From NCBI GenBank assembly GCA_016218275.1, contig JACREK010000073.1, forward strand, positions 1 to 10,878: a stretch of 10,878 bases of DNA. Direction: 5' to 3'. The notes beneath the pieces were generated by a model. That model saw nothing but the letters and a program-made list of their open reading frames with translations, had not been told where the DNA came from and ran no database searches. Position numbers and translations under genes: made by a program. Shown here piece after piece: positions 5,167 through 10,878 of this stretch (within the stretch, counting starts at the first letter, position 1; each line of letters opens with the position of its first letter). Source of the stretch: Candidatus Gottesmanbacteria bacterium (lineage in GTDB: Bacteria > Patescibacteriota > Microgenomatia > 2-02-FULL-39-11).

Positions 5167-6273
5167 ATGCATTTTTTTGTCTTGAAAGAAAATATAAATA
5201 AAGTTTTGTTGATTATTGGAAGAAATATTTCATCCAGACCACAGCTTCCTATTCTTTCCAATATTCTTATCAAAACCGAAAAAGGGCAAATAAAAATTGC
5301 CGTTACAAACCTAGAATTAGGTTTGGTTTTTACAGTTCCCGCCAAAATAGAAAAAGAAGGAGAAATAACGGTTCCTGGGAAACTTCTGACGGAATTTGTC
5401 AGTTCACTTACGGCAGATAAGATAGAATTTGTACTTGAAGGGACAAATTTAATAGTTAAAACCGACAAAACCAAAGCCAGTCTGACTACAATTTCTTCAT
5501 CCGATTTCCCCCCATTTCCAGAAATACCATCACAAAAAGATAAATTTTCATTTTCAAAACTAAAAGATGCCGTTGCTAGAACATATTTTGCCGCATCTTA
5601 TGACGAAGGAAGGCCGGTTTTGACAGGAGTAAGAACAACTATTTCCGGCGGGAAAATAACCTTTGCCGCAACAGATGGCTACCGGCTGTCTTTGGAACAG
5701 GTTGATATTCCCGATAAAAAAAGAGATTTACGTATAATTTTGCCCGCTCAATCCCTTGCCGAAACCATAAGAATTGCTCAGGAGTTAAAAGCAGAAGAGT
5801 TGGAATTTTCTTTAATTGAGAGTAAAAACCAAGCCGTTTTTAGCTTTTTAAATGCGGTTATTTTTACAAGACTCATAGACGGTGAATTTCCCAATGTCGA
5901 AAAGATTATTCCCCAAAGCGGGAAAACCAGAGTGGAAATATCAAGAGACGATTTTGCCCAAAGCGTAAAAACTGTCTCTCTTTTTGCCAGAGGTGCGGCA
6001 AACATAATTAAAATAAAAATAGAAAAAGAAGGATTGCGGCTTTCTGCAAATACTCCCCAAGTTGGTCAAGATGAGGATTTTGTTGAAGCCAGCGTCTCCG
6101 GTGAAGAGACAGAAATAGCCTTTAATTTCCGCTTTCTTCTGGATCTGCTTGCTAATTTTCCGGAAGAAACTATTGTGTTTGAGACATCCGGACCGCTTAA
6201 TCCAGGCGTCTTTAAACCAAAATCACCACTCTCATTTCTTCATATCATCATGCCGGTTAGAGTCCAAGGATAA
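5167..6273 (+). CDS. dnaN: DNA polymerase III beta subunit (sliding clamp)
   Basis: A 368-residue sliding clamp that dimerises into a ring around DNA and tethers the replicative polymerase. All three structurally similar domains are present. Domain 1 (about 1-120) has LPILSNILIKTE, VPGKLLTEFVSSL and the SSDFPPFP strand. Domain 2 (about 125-245) has TGVRTT, the ATDGYRLSLEQ motif and LIDGEFPNVEKIIP. Domain 3 (about 250-368) ends in HIIMPVRVQG, where MPVRV corresponds to the usual MPMRL next to the hydrophobic pocket that binds clamp partners. Length matches the family (about 366-380). The ATG at 5167 gives the canonical N-terminus and is preceded by no Shine-Dalgarno. The last 42 bases overlap, on the opposite strand, the end of the convergent 485-residue gene. 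No terminator is seen after the stop. Confidence 0.97.
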   Translation: MHFFVLKENINKVLLIIGRNISSRPQLPILSNILIKTEKGQIKIAVTNLELGLVFTVPAKIEKEGEITVPGKLLTEFVSSLTADKIEFVLEGTNLIVKTDKTKASLTTISSSDFPPFPEIPSQKDKFSFSKLKDAVARTYFAASYDEGRPVLTGVRTTISGGKITFAATDGYRLSLEQVDIPDKKRDLRIILPAQSLAETIRIAQELKAEELEFSLIESKNQAVFSFLNAVIFTRLIDGEFPNVEKIIPQSGKTRVEISRDDFAQSVKTVSLFARGAANIIKIKIEKEGLRLSANTPQVGQDEDFVEASVSGEETEIAFNFRFLLDLLANFPEETIVFETSGPLNPGVFKPKSPLSFLHIIMPVRVQG

Positions 6274-7689
6274 AAACTGCTTCTCAAACTCATTCCAGCT
6301 ATATGTGTTTTCTTTTGTGGAAACATCACTTTGAACATTATAAGTTTTGGGATTTGCGTACATGGAAACAAATATAAATGGAGCAAACAGGAGTAAAATA
6401 AATAAACCAACCACACACGCAACGACAAAAATACCCGCCTTTATTCCCACATCTATAACTATTTTTTCCGGAAGTCCCACAAATCCTCCAACAATTGGTA
6501 TATGTTTTGCCGCTTCATAAGCTCCCCAAATTGCGGTAACAATCCCTGCCGTTGCCGCACCAAAAGCAGCAGCAATAGCAGCTTTTATCCCCGTCCAAAT
6601 AGCAGCAAACGCTACTTTTTTGGCAACAAAGGCGGCAGTCATTACCGCTATTTTTTTTGCTGCGGCCCTATAAGTTCTCCCAATAATACTGTTGGCAATC
6701 GCTTGTTTAACACGGTTTTTAAAAGCGTTGATACCAGGAATTGATATATATTGTTTTAAAGGTTTAGCAGTTGGTTTTGCCGCTGTGGTAGTTGTCTTTG
6801 CAGGTTGAACTGGTGGTATTGGGGTTGGTTGTTTTCCGGTTTTCATATAAGCAATCTCTTTATTCATTTGTGTTGGGGTTGGAACTGGATTTGTTTCATC
6901 TAAAGTGCGGTTAACCACTTCTTTGGCGCGTCCAATTGTTCCATCATCTTCCATGGACTTAATCACTTCTTTTCTTGCCTCTTTTACATCCTGGCGGTAA
7001 CCTTGTTCGGATATTTCTAATTCAGTTTTGTGAGCTTGTTTAAGTTTTTTTCTATCCTCTTCACTTATTTTTTCTATATCAGTTCCTGTTTTTTGAGAGA
7101 GGTTAAGATTGGTGGCCTTAACCATCAAAGCATCATCAAAATTTTTGCCGGGATTTTTTTTCAACCATTCTCTTACCTCATCATTGAGTTTTTTACTGTT
7201 TTCTGGATTTAAACCGTAACGGTTGGCAGCTCTTTCTATCCTTAAACTTATTTCTCTTTCATTTGCCTCTTGGTGAAGCTTTCTTGCAGCAACCAAAGCA
7301 TAAGACCGGCGCCTGAGCTCAATTTGATCCATGTGGTATTTGCCTTTTTCGCCAACCAAGACGTGCTGGTCTTTGAAGGTGGTACGCATTCCGTGAGCCT
7401 GCCGGACATTTGCATAGTAGGATGGATCCTTTAGATCTAGAAGCTTGTCAACGTCGACATTCTTAAGATGTTTATAGGCAAAATTAACATTGATTCTTGA
7501 TTTGGCATAAAACGCTCCACCCACCAACCCTAACGTAATCCAAGTATTTAAAAGACTTTCATCTGTTTGAGATAACTCGTCTGGTTCAACTTGCGGCATA
7601 GAAGTAGCTTCTTGGTTGGAAACGATAAATTCAGGCGTCTTTGTATCGGTTTGAGTTTCAGGTTGCGGTTTGGCAGGTGGAGAAGTCAT
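6232..7689 (-). CDS. unknown membrane protein of the VirB4-type cluster, possibly truncated at its C-terminus
   Basis: A 485-residue protein that I do not recognise. A proline/threonine/glutamine-rich tail (1-45) is followed by a weak hydrophobic stretch (about 46-62). A long charged helical region (about 120-265) is rich in K, E and R and could be coiled. A Pro/Thr/Ala linker follows (about 268-310). An alanine-rich, partly amphipathic region spans about 327-392 (KIAVMTAAFVAKKVAFAAIW), with a strong membrane segment at about 416-444 and a polar end. The gene starts 9 bases after the VirB4 ATPase stop, so it belongs to the same operon and may be a channel or scaffold protein in the place VirB6-like proteins often take; that role is inference from position. 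The last 13 residues and the stop are antisense to the end of dnaN, so the natural C-terminus may have been lost. It has no visible enzyme motif. Confidence 0.75.
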   Translation of the reverse strand: MTSPPAKPQPETQTDTKTPEFIVSNQEATSMPQVEPDELSQTDESLLNTWITLGLVGGAFYAKSRINVNFAYKHLKNVDVDKLLDLKDPSYYANVRQAHGMRTTFKDQHVLVGEKGKYHMDQIELRRRSYALVAARKLHQEANEREISLRIERAANRYGLNPENSKKLNDEVREWLKKNPGKNFDDALMVKATNLNLSQKTGTDIEKISEEDRKKLKQAHKTELEISEQGYRQDVKEARKEVIKSMEDDGTIGRAKEVVNRTLDETNPVPTPTQMNKEIAYMKTGKQPTPIPPVQPAKTTTTAAKPTAKPLKQYISIPGINAFKNRVKQAIANSIIGRTYRAAAKKIAVMTAAFVAKKVAFAAIWTGIKAAIAAAFGAATAGIVTAIWGAYEAAKHIPIVGGFVGLPEKIVIDVGIKAGIFVVACVVGLFILLLFAPFIFVSMYANPKTYNVQSDVSTKENTYSWNEFEKQFLSLDSNRHDDMKK

Positions 7690-7698
7690 ACAAGTTTA

Positions 7699-9606
7699 TT
7701 ATACTCCACCTGGAGTAGCAGGTGTTGGAGGTGTTGGGGATACAGGAGAAGGTTGATTGTTTTCCAAAAACGATTTTTCTTGAATCACTTCTTGGGGTTT
7801 ACTGGTTGCCAGTTGGTATTCCTCAGGAGAAGCGATAATTTGTATAGCTACATGGGAACTGCCGGCGAAAAAAAGTCCTTCTCCCACATTGGCAGATAAA
7901 AGATAATGTTTTTCCCCGCTTGACAGATAAAACACCTGAGCCAGTTTATCTATTGCCGCGGTTGATTGTTTCAGAAGTATCTGAAGACTGGAATTGGTAA
8001 TAATGGCCTTACCGTAGTCGGTAGAGAGAAAATCCTCAACATCCTGAGTGATGGTAGTTACACCTAAGTAATATTTTCTGGCTCTTTTGGCAAGACCATA
8101 GAGGAAAGTTGCGCTGTCCGGGTGTTTCATCAGATACCAAGCTTCATCAACCACAAGTACTCTTTTTTTAACCACCCGTTTTATTTTTGTCCAGATAAAA
8201 TCAAGGATAATAAACATGGCAATAGGTCGAAGTTCCGCCTCTAACTCTTTAATATTAAAAACTGTTAATGGGTTTTGCAGATTAAGATTGGATTTTTGAT
8301 TAAAAATTCCAGCAAGGGAGCCTTTGACAAACTTTTCCAGACGCTCGGCAAGTCTTTTGGCGGACTCTTCCTCCATCCCCAAAAGAGTTTTATAAAGGTC
8401 TTCAATTAAAGGCGGTTCATTTCGCTGTGTTGCCGGATCTGGAGTAATCCCTTTTTGTTTATAGGTTAAGACCAGCGCCCTATCTAAAACAGCATCTTCG
8501 CCGGGGGTTATTTCTCCCATAATTACTCTCATCAGCGCATGAAGCGAAAGAATTTTCAGTCCCAGCTCATTTTCTCCCTCCTCAACGATTCCCGATAGAT
8601 CAAAAGGATTGATTTTTACCGGAGAATTAAAGGAAAATTCAATCGAATCGCCGTTCATGACTTTGGTAAGTTCTTTGTATTCCCCTTCCGGATCGATGAC
8701 AAAAACTTCGGTGCCAAATAGGAGGTGGCGCATTGTTTCAAGTTTAACTAAAAACGATTTTCCTCCGCCAGATTTTCCAAAGACCACCGAGTTGCTGTTC
8801 TCCAAACTAAACCTATCAAAAATTACCAAACTTCCGTCGTGTTCGTTAATACCATAGAGAATGCCATTGTTGGAAGTAAGAGAAGCGGTGGTAAAAGGAA
8901 AAGTGGTAGCAAGGGAGGTGGTATCCATATTCCTGGTGATGTCTAATTTATCAAAAGCATGCGGAAGAGTAGATTTGAAGCCTTCTTCCTGGGACAACGT
9001 TGCGTGTTTGGGGATAATGAGAAGTGAGCCGATGGTTGATTCTACTTCTTTACTGGTGCGATTTAATTCCTCGACTGATTCGGAGGGAATGGTGATATAA
9101 AGGCTGAATTGGAAAAACCTCTCTGCTCCTTTGGCAAGTTGCGCTTGGAGTGAAAGTGCATCATCAAGAGCCACCTGTACTGCAGGGTCAATAACTCTCC
9201 CCCTTTTCATATCTGTTTGAATGGTTGCTTCCATCTCGGCAATCTTTCTTTTTAAATCCTCCAGAATAATTTTTGATTCTGCCGGATAGATATACATGGA
9301 GATAAAAAGGGAATGGTCAAAAGAAAGAAGCGGATGCAGCCAGTTGGCAGAAACAAATCTTGGGTAGCCGGCAACAAATAAAGTGCGGTAATATTGATTG
9401 TTTACTCTGATATTATCAAAGTCTACTTCTACCAGAGACGGGGCAATGATATCTTTAACAGAGACAGTTCCGCGGGTTAACCTCTTGACATCAGCGGTTA
9501 GCCGGGCAGATGAGGCGGGAGGTGCAGTAACATGACTTGAGACAGCTGGGGTAACTTTCCCCGTAAAATTCTGTTGTGATTTTTTACCAAATAACGATAG
9601 AATCAT
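7699..9606 (-). CDS. VirB4/TraC-type secretion ATPase
   Basis: A 635-residue ATPase of the VirB4/TraC (HerA-FtsK superfamily) group that energises type IV secretion or conjugation at the inner face of the membrane. An N-terminal Ser/Ala/Pro-rich tail (about 10-35) is followed by the second half of the VirB4 N-terminal domain (about 50-260, including HPLLSFDHSLFISMYIYP). The motor domain follows: Walker A GKSGGGKS (277-284), the conserved FVIDPEGEY (302-310), Walker B RVLVVDEAW (482-490) and the TTITQDVEDFL motif (517-527). The tail is proline-rich (PSPVSPTPPTPATP, 619-632). The start ATG at 9606 overlaps the upstream TraC-like gene as ATGA, so both are probably made together. It is shorter than full-length VirB4 (about 800 residues) because the first part of the N-terminal domain is on the preceding gene. 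No nuclease or relaxase is fused. Confidence 0.9.
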   Translation of the reverse strand: MILSLFGKKSQQNFTGKVTPAVSSHVTAPPASSARLTADVKRLTRGTVSVKDIIAPSLVEVDFDNIRVNNQYYRTLFVAGYPRFVSANWLHPLLSFDHSLFISMYIYPAESKIILEDLKRKIAEMEATIQTDMKRGRVIDPAVQVALDDALSLQAQLAKGAERFFQFSLYITIPSESVEELNRTSKEVESTIGSLLIIPKHATLSQEEGFKSTLPHAFDKLDITRNMDTTSLATTFPFTTASLTSNNGILYGINEHDGSLVIFDRFSLENSNSVVFGKSGGGKSFLVKLETMRHLLFGTEVFVIDPEGEYKELTKVMNGDSIEFSFNSPVKINPFDLSGIVEEGENELGLKILSLHALMRVIMGEITPGEDAVLDRALVLTYKQKGITPDPATQRNEPPLIEDLYKTLLGMEEESAKRLAERLEKFVKGSLAGIFNQKSNLNLQNPLTVFNIKELEAELRPIAMFIILDFIWTKIKRVVKKRVLVVDEAWYLMKHPDSATFLYGLAKRARKYYLGVTTITQDVEDFLSTDYGKAIITNSSLQILLKQSTAAIDKLAQVFYLSSGEKHYLLSANVGEGLFFAGSSHVAIQIIASPEEYQLATSKPQEVIQEKSFLENNQPSPVSPTPPTPATPGGV

Positions 9607-10283
9607 AGATTTCTTCCCAAACCTTCCACAAACGGTTTGGTGTATCCGGCCACCTCTCCAAGTCGCTCTCCAGTGAGAGTAGGATTGTAAATATTGTAAA
9701 ACAACTCGACAATCTCCTGTGTAGTTAATTGTTTTCCTTTAAGACCGATTCTCCCCAGTTGACGAAGTAAATGGTCTCTTTTGGGGAATAGTGAAGTCTT
9801 GGCACGGGAAACGATATAATCCTTGGGAAAAGGGAGTTTTTTGCTTTTTGTGCCAAAGGCGCTTTTGATACCAAGCTCAAGAGCGGAAAAAGGTATCACT
9901 AAATAGAATTTCTTTTCCAATACTCTATTTTCCTTAACAACTGAAAGAATAAATTCTTTATAACGGCGCAATCTTTCTTTTATAATGGAGTTAACCTGTT
10001 TTGTTTCCTGTTGTTCGACCATTTCTATATAGGAGGAAATATCCATTCTTTTGGACATGATTACAATTTGCAGTGGAAAAGAAAGGGAATTTAAAAGCGA
10101 GGCGTAGGCATAAATTAAGGAATCTTGTTCCTCCTCTGCCAAAAGACCGAAATTTACAGCAGTTGTTTCAATGATTAGAACTGCGGAACCGTCACGCAAA
10201 ATGATGATGTCGTCGACGACATCTTCAATATCAATGAAAGATTGAGTTGTGGCCCTTATTGGCGCTGATGTTGGTTGAGCCAT
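9603..10283 (-). CDS. TraC-like protein, N-terminal domain of a split VirB4
   Basis: A 226-residue soluble protein. Residues about 15-90 match the pattern of the first part of VirB4/TraC proteins: FIDIEDVVDDIIILRDGSAV, then INF-like VNFGLLAEEEQDSL, and a strand LSFPLQIVIMSKRMD with DISSYIEM. There is a basic helix (about 100-125, KERLRRYKEF), a strand KKFYLVIPFS (124-133), and a C-terminal part with KRDHLLRQLGRIGL and ending in EVAGYTKPFVEGLG. No nucleotide-binding motif is present, so it should act as a partner of the ATPase downstream, with which it shares an ATGA overlap. Together the two make up the length of one VirB4. The split may be ancestral in this lineage. A 173-base gap with a strong palindrome separates it from the gene upstream, and no Shine-Dalgarno precedes the ATG. 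Confidence 0.75.
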   Translation of the reverse strand: MAQPTSAPIRATTQSFIDIEDVVDDIIILRDGSAVLIIETTAVNFGLLAEEEQDSLIYAYASLLNSLSFPLQIVIMSKRMDISSYIEMVEQQETKQVNSIIKERLRRYKEFILSVVKENRVLEKKFYLVIPFSALELGIKSAFGTKSKKLPFPKDYIVSRAKTSLFPKRDHLLRQLGRIGLKGKQLTTQEIVELFYNIYNPTLTGERLGEVAGYTKPFVEGLGRNL

Positions 10284-10294
10284 AATATTAATTT

Positions 10295-10448
10295 ACGGGT
10301 CCTGCTGCAGCCGCTGAGGTCGGCCATGACTTTTTTGCGCACCTCCCAAACTCGCCTCGGCCATTGCAAGGCCTCGGCTCAAACACGGTGGGCGTGCTCA
10401 AAAAGCATGGCCTCCCCGCGGCTGCTATTTCCTCTTCGCGTCACCCGT
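10295..10448. repeat. 154-bp MITE-like palindromic element between cluster genes
   Basis: Terminal inverted repeats ACGGGT (10295-10300) and ACCCGT (10443-10448) enclose nested complementary blocks: GCAGCCGC (10307-10314) with GCGGCTGC (10418-10425), GGCCATG (10322-10328) with CATGGCC (10406-10412), TTTTTG (10332-10337) with CAAAAA (10399-10404), GCAC (10339-10342) with GTGC (10394-10397), and CCCA (10345-10348) with TGGG (10389-10392). The centre has two copies of GCCTCGGC (10354-10361 and 10371-10378). The element is much more GC-rich than its surroundings and fills nearly all of the gap. It contains no long frame. It would form a strong structure in the minus-strand transcript. Whether it is mobile, a regulator or a processing site cannot be told. 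Confidence 0.75.
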
Positions 10449-10456
10449 TGTTAAGA

Positions 10457-10878
10457 TTAAATGATAGGACCACCAAATAACTCTTTTGATAATTTTTCTC
10501 TCATAAGCTCTTTCTCTCCCTTGGCGGTGATTTCAATCGGCAGAAAAACTTTTCCCGATAATGTAATTTCCGCAATATCAAAAACATATCTTTTTAGAGG
10601 ATCCTCAGCTTCCAGGAAATAAATACCATTTGGAAGAGGGGTGGCTGTCGCGAACTGACCAAGTTTATTGGTTTTTAAAGCCCGCAGCGGCATCTGATTT
10701 TTATCTTTAATAGTAAGAATTATATTGGGAAGGATTTTTTTCTGCGGATCCTTTATAACACCTGTGATAATATTTGGATGTTGATCAAAATTGGTTATCC
10801 CCATTTCCACCGCCGCTTTCTTCGGTGAGATGGTTTTGATGGTGGGTTCTTTTTCTTCAGGGGCTTCTTTCGGTTTGA
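10457..10878 (-). CDS. C-terminal part of a protein with carboxypeptidase-regulatory/CnaB-like domain, partial
   Basis: The frame is open from the stop at 10457 to the right edge, with about 139 residues visible. An internal ATG at 10810 could be a start, but the frame continues upstream without a stop as a charged, proline-rich linker (KPKEAPEEKEPTIKTISPKK), so the gene is more likely longer. After the linker comes a beta-rich domain of about 85 residues with the pattern of the CarboxypepD_reg/CnaB-like fold: NIITGVIKDPQKKILPNIILTI, then LRALKTNKLGQFATATPLPNGIYFLE. Such domains act as stalk or adhesion modules. In Patescibacteria the gene before the TraC-like gene is often a PrgI-type membrane protein, and this may be its C-terminal module; that is inference, since no membrane segment lies in the window. 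It ends in a charged helix and GGPII. Confidence 0.7.
   Translation of the reverse strand, partial: KPKEAPEEKEPTIKTISPKKAAVEMGITNFDQHPNIITGVIKDPQKKILPNIILTIKDKNQMPLRALKTNKLGQFATATPLPNGIYFLEAEDPLKRYVFDIAEITLSGKVFLPIEITAKGEKELMREKLSKELFGGPII

Noticed and set aside
6232..6428. Separate small minus-strand frame overlapping the end of the 485-residue gene in another phase
   Set aside because: It is a shadow of the larger gene and carries no recognisable domain or start signal.
8609..9100. Plus-strand frames antisense to the VirB4 ATPase
   Set aside because: They are opposite the conserved Walker region, whose codon constraints explain the open frames.
10284..10456. Structured non-coding RNA or riboswitch in the gap of the VirB4 cluster
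   Set aside because: The structure is a near-complete palindrome with matching ends, more like a MITE, and it matches no riboswitch core that I recognise.

Overview
The window looks like the replication-origin region of a small, AT-rich bacterial genome. The most likely source is a Candidate Phyla Radiation (Patescibacteria) organism, probably of the Microgenomates type. That is an inference from short divergent housekeeping proteins, weak Shine-Dalgarno sequences, tight gene overlaps, and a stripped-down VirB4-type secretion/conjugation cluster next to dnaN. TGA is used as a normal stop (jag, the TraC-like gene, yidC), which argues against the recoded Gracilibacteria and Absconditabacteria.

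Layout. (1) Positions 1-47 hold the start of a minus-strand gene with a signal-peptide-like N-terminus that runs off the left edge. Between it and the next gene (about 61-197) lie several palindromic hairpins. (2) Positions 174-3533 form a minus-strand operon in the order rpmH, rnpA, yidD, yidC, jag, then an O-antigen ligase-like polymerase. Genes overlap or abut (TAATG junctions at rpmH/rnpA and rnpA/yidD, GTGA at jag/ligase). This is the classic dnaA-flanking block for ribosome protein L34, RNase P protein and membrane protein insertion, with a glycan polymerase/ligase added at the 3' end. (3) Positions 3534-5166 hold divergent promoters, dnaA on the plus strand, and DnaA boxes on both sides of dnaA. 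The dnaA-dnaN spacer also holds a DnaA-trio-like run of CTA-type triplets, so it is the best candidate for the unwinding site. (4) dnaN follows on the plus strand at 5167-6273. (5) Positions 6232-10878 form a minus-strand cluster convergent with dnaN. In transcription order it contains a partial protein with a carboxypeptidase-regulatory/CnaB-like beta domain, a TraC/VirB4 N-terminal-domain protein, a VirB4/TraC ATPase, and a 485-residue membrane protein of unknown family. This resembles a minimal type IV secretion-like apparatus of unknown substrate.

A recurring theme is short palindromic or repetitive DNA of at least four kinds: a REP-like element at 61-112, a composite repeat inside the ligase gene, a GC-rich palindrome inside yidC, and a 154-bp MITE-like palindrome inside the VirB4 cluster. 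The two intragenic ones keep the reading frame and fall in loops between membrane segments, so the proteins carry repeat-derived peptides. The 485-residue protein ends inside the antisense of the last 42 bases of dnaN, which suggests a rearrangement breakpoint there. No rRNA, tRNA, CRISPR array, transposase or complete mobile element was recognised.
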